This document shows positions 47,371 to 59,200 of a stretch of DNA of 64,000 nucleotides, in pieces. Position 1 is the stretch's first letter, and each line of letters opens with the position of its first letter. A program made the position numbers and the translations under genes. The DNA is taken from contig JAVYIG010006826.1 of the NCBI GenBank assembly GCA_035222895.1, positions 47,220 to 111,219 on the forward strand, read 5' to 3'. The stretch is from Strongylocentrotus droebachiensis (Eukaryota; Echinodermata; Echinoidea; Camarodonta; Strongylocentrotidae). Below the pieces are notes generated by a model. The model was given only the letters and a program-made list of their open reading frames with translations. It made no database searches and was not told the origin of the DNA.

Positions 47371-49250
47371 TTCTACCCTTCTTAAAATGTAAATATTAAA
47401 CAACAAAGTTATTACAACAAACATTTCATTTTATAGTGCTGTGATGCTGTATTTATTTAACATTATCACTTTACATTTCATTTTGTACGAAATAACAAAT
47501 TAAGTCAGCGACAGTACTATTTACGATATCTTTTTTTATGTACAAGTTCATTTACAATATTAAAAAAGCAAAAGTGGCATTTAACAATAAATTCTGCAAC
47601 AGTCAACCATGCTATAATAAAGATTACATGATTTGACCTTAGCTCTAATGATATAAATGTAATATATAATTAATTTATCTTTTTTTCATTGAAAAAATAT
47701 TTGTGTTTGTATGCATCTTATTTAATGTACTTAAAAAATGATTTTATGTAAAATGAAGAAATAATTTTTACTTGTATATGATCATGTCCTTTTTTGAAAA
47801 CGCAGACAAAAAACGAAAAAAAATGTAATAAAATGCAAGTAGAAACAAAAGCGTACAATGTTCGATGAGAATTTCATTAAAAGAAGTTGTAGTGTATATG
47901 TGACGCATAAAGAAAAGTTGTTGCAGAAGTTTTTACAGGTCATACAAAAGATAGCAAAAAAGGTTGTGGGATTATAATGTATCGGACATGGCTCCATTTT
48001 GGTTCTTGTGAAATTTCCCCTGATAATTACATATTATTTATTAAACAAATCAAGAGGGGAAGGAGAATGAAACATGTGTAAAATAAAACATAATTGCCCT
48101 ACAATGTGACTCTTTCCTACTGTATTCTCATATAATGTTTTTGTGCTCAAATGAAAATTGTAAAGCTAACAAACTTACTATCATGATTGATTATTGGCAA
48201 TGCTTTCTTCATCCACTCTTTTTTTAAAGTACTGCAAATGAGATTTCCAATAAATTGCATGTAGCTATAAATGATCCCGTTTCGGATTTCTTGTTAAATA
48301 ATCTGTAATCAGGGATACAAATTTGCTGGACAGAGTAAAGCTTATACAAATATCAAAGTGATTTGTCTAGAAAAAGAGCTTGACAAAATATAATGCAAGG
48401 ATTATGTAAAGAATAACAATTATCCTTAAGTGGTAATATTCACAAATTAAGGGCAATTCATTGAAAATATAACTTGAAGCTTCGCAAGAACCCCTTGAGA
48501 CTGATCAAAATTACACCTTATATGATTGAATACGTATACAAAACATTATCTCATGGCAGCAAATGAAGTCTCTTATGACCTGACAGTGGTGCAAACAATT
48601 CATTGTACTAGCGAATACATTCTGACTATTGTAATACCAGTTAATTTTACTGGCATAGATTTAATAGTCATATTTGTTCCCTATTAGTTAAGAATTAGAT
48701 TCAAGAAAATGTTATGCCACAAACTTTGAAATCCCAAACGACACAACACTGAATGTTTAATTCGCCAAAGTTTCCTACGACAAATTTACATTGATACTGC
48801 TTTCACTATAATTATCACGTTTGGGCATACTCAGGGATATTGCTATGGTTACTACTCGTTAACACTTCATAACCTGCATTGTTTTCGCCTAAGACTCATT
48901 TAATTCATCTCGAAGGTTTTAGTGTGTACACTTCTTTATTACAATTATTTTCCTACAAGGCGTCGTGCGGCTATTATTATCTCAATAAGCCTAACATTTG
49001 TAATTCTGTATTCTAATTCGATATAATCGTTTATGAACACTTATCCTTGCTAACTTGCTACACGTAACAGGCGACAATTGGTACATTATTTTTGAAATCA
49101 ATTGCTTGAAAGAATAAAGAAGTATAACAAGCAAAAAATGGCCTTCTGTGAAACAAGAAGGGGGATTAATGCGAAGAACGGCCATTACATCTATGATTAG
49201 TATAGAGGTATAAAGAGAAAATGTATGCTTTAACGGTAGACGTGAGTGTT
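47371..49250. other. AT-rich intergenic sequence
   Basis: No exon or known repeat is supported. A short CCTACAAGGCGTCGTGCGGC at 48953-48972 matches the acceptor and first codons of the gene B tail exon (45822-45840), suggesting a tiny relic of that exon. Confidence 0.4.
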
Positions 49251-49261
49251 TTGGCGTGTAA

Positions 49262-49557
49262 GACAAAGAAAGAGAGAGAGGGGGGAGGGAAGGGGGAAAG
49301 AGAGGGGAGGAGAGGGGAGAGAGAGAGAGAGAGAGAGGAAGAGGAGAGGTGGACGGGGGAGAGAGAGAGAGAGAGAGAGAAAGAGAAAGAAAGAGAGAGA
49401 GAAGGTGAAGAGGGGACGGGAAAGAGATGGTTGGGGGAGCCGGGGAGTATGACAGTTGTGGAAATAGCTAGAGTTCGTTATGAGCGAGAAAGAGAGAGAG
49501 AGAGAATGGGGAGGGGAGAGAGAGGTAGATATAGGAGGGCGGGGAGAGAGAGATAGA

Positions 49558-49604
<47 letters not shown>

Positions 49605-49770
49605 GGCGAAAAAGAGAAGATGGAGAGGGGACGGGAGAGAGAGATGGGTGGGGGAGTTGGGGAGTATGACAGTTGTGGAAATAGCTAGAGTTCATTATTG
49701 AGCGAGAAAGAGAGAGAGAGAGGGAGGCGGGAGAGAGAGAGAGAGAGAGAGATAGAGAGATAGATATATA
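49262..49770. repeat. GA-rich tract with internal 200-bp tandem duplication
   Basis: (GA)n, with a unit including GAGTATGACAGTTGTGGAAATAGCTAGAGTTC present twice (about 49445 and 49662). A related single unit precedes gene B (about 21670). Confidence 0.9.
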
Positions 49771-49774
49771 TAAA

Positions 49775-50660
49775 CAGTGCGTCCCAGAAAAAACGAAACC
49801 GATAATTATCGATGTTTTATCATAACTTAGTCACATTTATAATTGATAAATGACACATATTTGTAAAGCTTAGATCCTCTTCTTTCATTTGATGCAACTC
49901 GTATAATCCATATTTCACGTATGAGTGATTAAAATGAATTTGAAGAGAGGAAAACAAAAAGTCATTTGGCGGACGGTATCTGAATTTCAGAGAGAAAATC
50001 CCATTTCTAGAAAGTTGAGTTTCTGACCTTTCATAATGACACAACAGTCAGGAAAAATGAGTTAGGAATACAAAAAAGTTCGGTTTGTTTAAAGTAGTGC
50101 TTGCATTTCCATAATTTTATTAAACGAATTCGTTTTCACTGGCTGTCTGCTGTAGCAACAAACGGAATTGACAAAAGACTTAACTCCGTTTCGTTGACAA
50201 TCAGCCGTAGACGAAAGACTTCATGCATGGCTGATTGTCAACGAAACGGAGTCAATTCTTTTGTCGATTCTGCTTTTTGCTACGGCAGGCAGCCAGCGAA
50301 AACGAATTCGTTTGATGAAATTATGTAAATGCAAGCATTACTTTAAACAAACAGAACTTTGTCATTCCTTGCTCATTTTTCCTGATTGAGGTGTCATATG
50401 AAAGGGCAGAAGCTCAACTTATTAGAAATGTGATTTTTTTTTCTTTGAAATTCAGATACCGCCCGCCAAATGACTTTTTGGTTCCCTCTCTTCATATTCA
50501 TTTTAATCACTCATGCAAGAAAAATGCATCATATGAGTTGCATCAAATGAAGGGAGAGGATCTCAGCTTTCTAAATATGGGTCATTTATTAATTATAAAT
50601 GTGACTAAGTTAGGATAAAACATCGATAATTCTCGGTTTCGTTTTTTCTGGGACGCACTG
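49775..50660. mobile_element. 886-bp palindromic foldback element
   Basis: It begins CAGTGCGTCCCAGAAAAAAC and ends GTTTTTTCTGGGACGCACTG; the two halves are inverted copies of about 440 bases, meeting near 50220 around GACTTCATGCATGG. No transposase is encoded. Outer ends of the CAGTG/CACTG type followed by TA on the right suggest a Tc1/mariner-type non-autonomous element. It sits between GA tracts. Confidence 0.9.
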
Positions 50661-51700
50661 TACATAGAGAGAGAGAGAGAGTGAGAAAGAGAGAGTGAGA
50701 GAGAGAGGGGGGTAGGGAGAATACTATGATAATACAAGTGTTAATATGGGCTTGGTTTTGGATTACAGAGCAAAAGAATGAATTAAGCAAATAAGAGTAG
50801 GCCTACATGAAAATGTACAACATTAATCCATCATGAGATAGGGAAGAACATACAAAGGGATTAGAAAAAGAGTTGGCTAATCTCATGTGAACATATGTAA
50901 AAAAAAACAGAAAAAGAAAAGAACTAGGCTGCAGGGAAAGGAAGAAAGTTTTATTTTCTAATTCAATTTCAACATTCTTTCTCAATTGCCAAACACAACA
51001 TGTATACCATATACATACACATAATACATGAAAAGATAAGATACACGTTCACTAGAAAACGTAGGTTTCGTTAAGGGTGTGAAAGGAAATGGGGAAGTTG
51101 GAAGCCGGAAATTAAAAATGATTGTATCGCGTAGTTTAGCAACATGTTAACATGAAATACGAAGATACATACTAACTCGCTCGAATGACCTCGATCAATG
51201 ACGTCGTTCATGTTAAGGTGACATTTCCTTGTATACTCAATATTTTAACGTGACATTTCCTTGGTAACAAATTAATATGTTTGCTGTATTTGCTATTTTT
51301 GCTTGTTCACTTTGGATATCATCTTTAATATGTTAAGGCCTTCTTGCCCACCTATTATTATTGTTACGTCTGTCACCAATGCAACCACTTCAATCAAAAT
51401 GTTAGTTTTATTTATGGGAACCTATATAGTCTACGAGCTGAGCCTTTCAATAGGTTCATCACACTTTAACCTGTAATACCTACTATTCAATACAATTAAT
51501 TTCGACGTCTTTTCAAAGAATTGATTATATAATGTGACACTTTTAGTATATTTCATATCATGTTTTAATTGTGTCAATTATGTGAATCCCTTTTTGTGAA
51601 ATGTGAAACAAATCAACTTGAAACTTGAACTTAATATTTGAGTAGATAAAAGTACTGGCCTGTGAACGAAAACACCGAAGTGGGAGATTGACCCAGATTG
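50661..51700. repeat. Segmental duplicate upstream of gene C
   Basis: After a GA run (50668-50712) the sequence matches the gene B upstream block (21780-22380), including GATAGGGAAGAACATA and ATTGACCCAGATTGTACGTCAC. Non-repetitive insertions account for the length difference. Confidence 0.75.
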
Positions 51701-52135
51701 TACGTCACTGGTAACTTTGCGCGGGAGTTGGCAACTGAATTCAGAGTAGGATTAAGGGTCAAGATAGGTACAACGAATCGTCTTCTTTCTCTAATAATTT
51801 AATGTAACTTCAAAGCTTCCGGGCTTCACGCGGTAGGGGGGGGGAGCTGGATTCAGACAAGGACGCGATACAACGAATCGTCTTCTTTCTCTAATAATTT
51901 AATGAAAGGTGAAAGCTTTCGCGCTTCGCGCGGGATTGGCGAAAATTAATTCAATCAAGTATTAAGAGTAATAATTTATTCAAACGTACATCAAATCTTC
52001 CGCGATTCACGCGGGAAGGGGGGGGGGGACTGAATTCAGACAAGTCGAGAACGGTACGACGAGTCGTTTTCTTCCTCTAATAACGAAATGAAACGTCAAA
52101 GCTTCCACGCTCTGTGCGGGAGGTGAAAAACTGAA
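51700..52135. repeat. Minisatellite of about 120-130 bp units
   Basis: Three to four diverged copies of CGAATCGTCTTCTTTCTCTAATAA..., followed by AAAGCTTCC(G)CGC-TTC-CGCGGG and a G-run. Confidence 0.75.
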
Positions 52136-52935
52136 AAATAACTTAGTTCCTGGCCCCGGGTTTATAGGATAAAATTTGTAGACATTGGGACATTGGCATT
52201 AATATATTTGTCGGTAATTGATGGCTCGTTATGTCGGTAATCGGTGGCCTCTACAATTCCCCCCCCCCCCCCCTCCCCCACTGAAAGAGGTCTAGCAACG
52301 CCCCTGATAACACTCGAGATAATTTTTGCAAGTACTACTGGTGAAGTACTGGACCACCGTCGTTGTGCATTGTGCAGCGTAGTCTATACTGTACAACGTC
52401 TCACGACGTGTCAGATCACTTTTCTTTAAATTCTAACCAATCACAACGCCTCGTTTTTTCCAGGAAGTGCCGGTGGATATTAATGCGCCAAAAGTGGTTC
52501 TCAAATCACAAAAGATCCCTACTCTTGGAGGGGGTAGAAGAAGCAATTTTACGTCATATTACTCCAGGAAGTGTCTGAAAATGCGTCAAATGTGATTCTA
52601 AAATTGCAAATGCTTCCTACTCTGGGAGGGGGTCAGAACCACCTCACAGACTCACCCCCGCGTGGTCGCTCCGCTCCCTCGCCGCTAAAGCCTCGCTCTG
52701 TCGCTTCATTGTCTCACATATATTTTACCCCATGCCCCGGTAAGAAATTCCTGGATCTGCCACTGATGCCCGTACTCTGAGCTTCCGAGGCTCCTCCCCC
52801 TGACCCCCGACGGGGCTCTGCCCCTAGACCCTACTTTGAATAACGTTCAGCGGGGCCTGCATGTAAGATTGGGGTGATGCGGATTTTTTGTTCCCCCCCC
52901 CCCCTCCCCCATCCCCCAATGTTTTGGCTCATTAC
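52136..52935. repeat. Mixed repeat DNA upstream of the gene C promoter
   Basis: Poly-C runs (52259-52272, 52894-52905) and ends such as CCTGGATCTGCCACTG (52750) and CTCATTACGCCACTG (52929), typical edges of unnamed marine-invertebrate transposons. The last edge abuts conserved promoter sequence. Confidence 0.5.
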
Positions 52936-52985
52936 GCCACTGACGAACACAATACATGTACATTGTACATCATTTCGATCCGGGA

Positions 52986-53021
52986 TATATAAAAGGAAAT
53001 AAACGAGGAAGAAACTCAGTC
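52986..53021 (+). promoter_or_regulatory. Core promoter copy 4 (gene C), consensus TATA box
   Basis: TATATAAAAG (52986-52995) lies 32 bases before the A (53018) of the TCAGTC initiator. It is the only copy with a consensus TATA box. It lacks 18 bases (ATGATATGATC... block) that the other three have just upstream. Confidence 0.75.
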
Positions 53022-53152
53022 AGACTTGTTCGCTGGTAAAGAACTGTTCATGATAGCCAGGAATACGAGTAGACACAACTGTTGCATACGTCATAAAAAG
53101 TGCGTTCAGCCATTTCCTTCTTCTGTTACTACTCTCCCGACATATCGCCAAA

Positions 53153-53219
53153 ATGAAGTGTTCGTCATATCAATTCGTATGTGTTGTCATTCACGTAGTT
53201 ACCTCGTCTCACTTTATCT
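53153..53219 (+). CDS. Gene C leader exon (signal peptide)
   Basis: The ATG at 53153 begins MKCSSYQFVCVVIHVVTSSH..., 67 bases, phase 1 out, donor GTAAGTATAT. The hydrophobic core is FVCVVIHVV. Confidence 0.72.
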
Positions 53220-56200
53220 GTAAGTATATATACTAAAGTTTTCCTGAATAAAGCCTTGTAATATACATGTATAGCTAACTTTTTATTATGAATGATGTCA
53301 GTGAGCTAACAACATATGTCTGAAGGAAAGTAGATTCATGTGATTAGTTTTTGTGGTCTCATGTTTCTTGTCTTATGTAAATCATATTTAATTCAATTTC
53401 TTTTTAAGTAAAAAGTACATATAAACTATTGTCATAGGCAGGGCTCAAATATTTTTTTTGTCCACGGGGGCTCTTCCCCCCCCCCATAATAAAGAGCTCC
53501 CGTGCGCCTTCTCACGGGGGCGGCTCACGGGGGTTCTTTTAGTACTGACGGGGGTTCTTTTTAATACAAATTTCTATTGAATTGGTGGTACTTGTAATAC
53601 TCCTTTAATTCTTTGCTATTTCATCATTATCGGCATTATTTTCCTCTTACAACTTTACAAGTTATAACATACAGCTAATGGTCAGATCTCCTCCCTCTGT
53701 ACGAATAAAGAAGAGACCAACTGTCTCTTCAATAGAACTTTAAAGGATGATATAGTTGTGCATAGTGTTAGCTTATCAGTTAAATCATTCCAAATACGGG
53801 GACCATTATGTCTAAAGGAGCAAAGCATTAACTGGGTAGAGACCTTTGGATAATGATATTTGATACAGGAACGAGTATTATATGAATGAACAGATTTATT
53901 AAGGATAAACATTCGACAAACTCTTTCACGTACATAATTATAATAAACATTATAAATCATAATAGTATTTTGAATTTGATGTATATCATAAATATTGAGT
54001 GTTCTTAGGCGAAAAAACAGGGGACGTGAATGAGCTTGATAATGGGAGTATGTACATATTTTCAAGAGCTTTCTTTTGAAGTTTATAGAGAGGTTCTAGT
54101 TTAGTTATTCCCACACCGGCCCAGGTGATATTACAGTAATGTAAGTAAGGCAAAATTAAACAATTATACAACATAAACAATACTTTTTCAGGCAGAAATA
54201 CACGTAATTTACAAAGAACACCAATGTTTTTAGATATTTTGTTAGTTATATACAATCGATGATCCTGAAAAGATAAAGTATCAACCAAAATGATACCAAT
54301 AAATTAAACAGAAGAGCACACGTTCAAATTTACATTGTTTATAAATATTTGTACATCATTAATATTGCAAGGATTAGTTTTATTATGAAAATAAAGTACA
54401 CTTGTTTTTATTATTTATAATCGATTCATTAGCATTAAACCATTCAACAACCTTTTTTAATTCTTTATTTACTTCTGACATTAATTTATCAAAATCATTA
54501 TGAGATGCAATCAGGTTTGTGTCGTCAGCAAACAAGATAAAAATGAAAAAAAGATGAAGCAGAACTAAGGTCATTTATGTAAATTAAAAATAGGAGAGGA
54601 ATAAAGCTGTTGTATGATGTGAATTGAATACGATCCCTGAACCATTCCCAAGCAATACCGCGTATACCAAAATATTTTAATTTAGTGAAGAGAATATCGT
54701 GGTTATTGGCATCGAAAGCTTTCGACAAATCAAGAAACAAGCCTAATGCATGCAATTTATTACCTATTGAGTATGTGATCATGAAGGTCAATTAGAGCAT
54801 GTCCACATGATGAGATTTTTCTAAAACCATATTGAGATACAGTCAAAAGATTATTTGTATTAATATGATTAGAGAGCCTATTATAAATCAATTTCTCCAG
54901 TATCTTAGAAAAACAGGGGAGTAATGTTATTGGTCGATAATTAGAGAATATGTGGGGATCACCTTCTTAAATATGGGTATGATTTGTCCTACTTTAAAAT
55001 TCTTGGGGACTTTTCCTGACAAAAAGGAAAGATTACATATAAAAGCAATAGGTTTGACAATGAAATGTATAACATGTTTTATAATGAACTGACTTATTCC
55101 TTCAAAATCGTGTGCTCTTGGTTGAATTGAGCAATTTGACAATATTCAAAACTTCTGTTTCATTGGTAGGATGAAAAAATATTGATTTGCTACAAGTATC
55201 TCGTAAAAATGAACTAAAATTGCATTTTGGTTTCTGAATATGTTCAGATTTTAGTTTTGTTGCAATACTAGAAAAATAAGAATTAAATTCATTTACAATC
55301 AATTGACGATCAGTTAACTTGTTTTTATCGTTAAGAAAATAATCAGGATATTGGCATTTTCTTCTCTTTCCTAATACATCATTAATAACTTCCCAAGTTT
55401 TAGACATATTATTCCTATTCTTCTGTAATAAATCACAACAATATTTTGTCCTTACCGACTGTAAAATTGAGTTTAATTTATTTCTAAATTGTTTATATTT
55501 ACATTTATTGCTGTCGGTTCTTTTTTGACAAAATGTTTTATATAATCTATACTTTTTATTAATCTTTTTTAACAGTGAAGGGGTTATCCAAGGTTTTCGT
55601 GGCAGTTTTCTTTTCTCCACTTTACAAACAACAAAGTTATGATCATACACAGTTTTAAAAATGAATTATAGGCCTCATCTACATCACAAGAAAAAAAAAT
55701 ACTTCATTCCATTCTAAAACAGATAAATCCCTCTGAAATGAACTTAAACTTAAAGGATCCGTTTTTCTTATGTGGAAAATTGAAGATGCTCTATGACAAG
55801 GACTAATAGAGAGGTTGGTTATTTGGAAAATAGGAAGATGGTCTGTTTAATCACTATAGAAAATACCAGAGTGAATGTCTTTAGTGACTACATTTGTATT
55901 GAGTTCGTTGGAATTCCGAAGCTGGCGAGAGTGGGGGGCCGGGGAGAGAAGACGAAGACCAAAGTTAGAAAGCAGAGTTTGTCTGCGTGCTTCAATGGAT
56001 GGGATGCCTAGTGTTTCAAGGGCTAAATGGTAGGAAGTATAACCGCTCAGGATAATTCGACAGGCCCTTTTTTGGACGCGCTCTATGTCAGAAGACTGAT
56101 GAGTAGTGATTGCTGATGACCAGATAGGGGCAGCATATTCCAATACTGGTCTGATGTACATGACATAAACATTTGCGAGCTCAGATTGTCGGAGGTTGCA

Positions 56201-59200
56201 TTTCCTTAAGCGACATACTATGTCGACGTCTACTTGCTTTGGAGACCATCGAGGACACGTTAGAATTCCATTTCAAATCGCGTTGGAGAATGATGCCCAG
56301 AATTCTAAGACTGTCAAGTTCCGGAAGGGGATTCAGCAATGTGCAACGCAGGAAAGACAGGTGGGCATTTAGCAAATGAGAAGTTCATCACTTTGCATTT
56401 TCGTGGATTAGGTTTCATGTCGTTCTGGTGACACCACTGGAGCAGATGATTGAGCTCTGATTGGAGGTTAGATGGTTGATTACAAGGGTGCACCTCAACC
56501 AAGCTCAAGTCATCGACGTACTTCCATCTGGGTTCAAAGTCAATGACAGCATCATTCACGATGACAAGGAACAACACCGGGCCAAGTTTTGTCCCCTGGG
56601 ACACCGCTGGCGAGCTCAAGGTCACAAGAGATAGAAGCACCAACTTTAACAGCTTTCTTGCGGTTACTCAGGAAGCTACACATTGTCGGTAAAACAGAAG
56701 ACTGTACACCGAACCCGATCAGTTTCCTGACGACGACATTGTTATTTACTCTGTCTGTTGATTGAAAGGAAATACATGCTGAGATATATCCATACAGTTT
56801 CAATAGCACACAATCACACTCCATGCACACATTCACGCACACCAATACAAATTACAAAATAGCGGAAATAGCCAGTTAACACACACAAATATAATGACAA
56901 AAGAATTACAATTAACTAAAAGTGAAAGAAATAGGTCATTAACCTAGGATGTAATTCAAAATGGAAAAAAATTAGACTTGCATAGAATATTGGAAAATAT
57001 TATGTTATCTTTATGTATATACCATGTGATTATGACATTAAGCTATAAGATTGTAGATGTTTAAATGGTGATGTATATGGAATAAATAAACATCAAATCA
57101 AATCAAATCAAAAAATGTTTTCCCTTTTTATCTAGTCCACTAAAACGATATAAACTTGGTGGCGGGGAGGGGGAGGGCGCAGTGTAGATGCCAGAATCAT
57201 TGCCGTATCCTCCCCCCCCCCCCCCCCTGGGGAAAAAAATGTGTAAAAACACGTACATTTTACCCTTTTTTGGAGATGCCCCCCCCCCCCCCCCTGGCGC
57301 TCAAGGAGGTGGCGGTGCGATTTTTCAAATTTACTACCCCCCCCCCCCCCCCGTCCCCCAACACTGAGCGAAAATTTTCGGGAGCAATTTTTTTTTTTTT
57401 TTAAGTGCTCACTACCCCTCCCCCCCCCCCAACCAAACCCTCACCCCCCCCCCCCCCATCATCTTGCGTTCATGGACCTTAAGTACACATAAAGAAAACA
57501 TTAATCTAAATTTTCCGCTCTCAATCTAGGTGTCAATTGGTATGTGATGGTGAACCAAAAAAAAAACATCGGGGGGGGGGGGTGGGGGTGGGGGCGGTGA
57601 AAACCCTTGTGATTTTCTAGGGGCAGGGGTTGCTTTTTGCATTTGTAGCATCAACTTTTAAAAAAATCACCCTAATGCAATTTCAATAGCCGTGTGCGTC
57701 AAGTATTAAAAAGTGCCAGCATGACAGTGACAAGTTCAGTATTTCGAACATAATTGATATTACGATAGGCTACTGAAATTGCCCTGGAGTTGATTTCTCG
57801 AGAGCAGTTTCGATCATTTTCCTATAATATATCCTCTCCACAGGTTTGATATCAGCTACCTGTGCCATGCCAGGCCCCATAGCTAACACCATAACAACCT
57901 TGTCGAACCAAACGCTGGATACAGGTTCTTATTTCACATGGGAATGCAGCGATGGATACATGATGGATGGCCTGACAAACACTGTTGTATGGGTGTGCTT
58001 AGAGGACGGGTCTTGGCTGGGTCATACACCCATATGCACGGGTAAGGGCTTGTCATGCTCAAATAAATCAATCCAACAGTGCATAATATAGAGAAATTAA
58101 AGAAAATATATGTTATGCAGTGCCTTTAAAGGACGTCACACGTAGTGGTCTACGCAAATCTAAAATCTATGTTATTAACAACCCTGGAACTTGTCCGAGG
58201 CTTGATTGAAATAGCAACAAGTAATTTATGCAGACTGGATCCAATCCATTGCAGTTCAGTCATTAATTCCATGTTAATGGAATACTTCGTCACTAGGTCA
58301 CCAGGAAAGAAACCTCCATACATTTGAAAGTGTTAGTAGACAGGTCTATTGCCTTAGATTGATTTTTGGAAAGTAGTTACGATCATGTTTCATAATCATT
58401 ACTCAAGTTTCTGCAGCTATAGTGTGCCCATCGCCTCCCATAGCTGCCTATTCAATGCTCGATCCTCTATTGGCTGAAGATCCCGTGGTAAACCAGACGA
58501 TATCATATAACTGCAGCAGCAGCAAGTACACTCTGATTGGAAGTAACTTGAATAAATGTCTACAAGATGGCACTTGGGAGAATGATCCTCCCGTTTGTCA
58601 AAGTAAGCAGCTAGTTTGATTCCTATGTTTTTCAAGGTTTAGTCGTTAAAACAAGCATCACATATCGTATCGTGTTTATTGCGATATTAGTATTAATGAC
58701 ACTAACCCTAACCCTATTAATGGCTAATTCGTTCAGAATTTACGAAACACATTGGATAATAAGTATAATATTAAAAAGGAATAACATGTTGAAAACATCC
58801 ATTTTATTCTGAGATGCTTTGGCTAGTAACTTCATGTAGTGATAATAGTACTGTGGTCTTATCATGGAGTTGCTAGTAACTCTATGGTCTTATTTACCCA
58901 CATAGGAAAAGTGGTGTCTTTTGGCGAGTCTCGAACGTATGCTCGCGCGCATGTAATATAACCAATGGGCACAGGCTTCAAAAACCGTTCTTGTGTCAAA
59001 GATATTGGTGTAACTTTGCAATGCTGCAAAATACAAGGCTGGCGCGAACGGTATTCTATTGTCTATATTTTTTTCTTGTATTTTCCAGAATATGAGAAAA
59101 TAATGTCAAGTACTTGCGTCGGAATAGGCCTCGAAAGAAAAATTTTCAAGTGAATTTTGACACCAACCCTTCCATAGCAATGCACGTATTTGCACAATTC

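Noticed and set aside
47122..47424. Open frames on both strands at the CT tract
   Set aside because: Pure low-complexity artefact.
58700..58720. Telomere-like CTAACCCTAACCC
   Set aside because: Only two units; chance or a tiny relic, no array.
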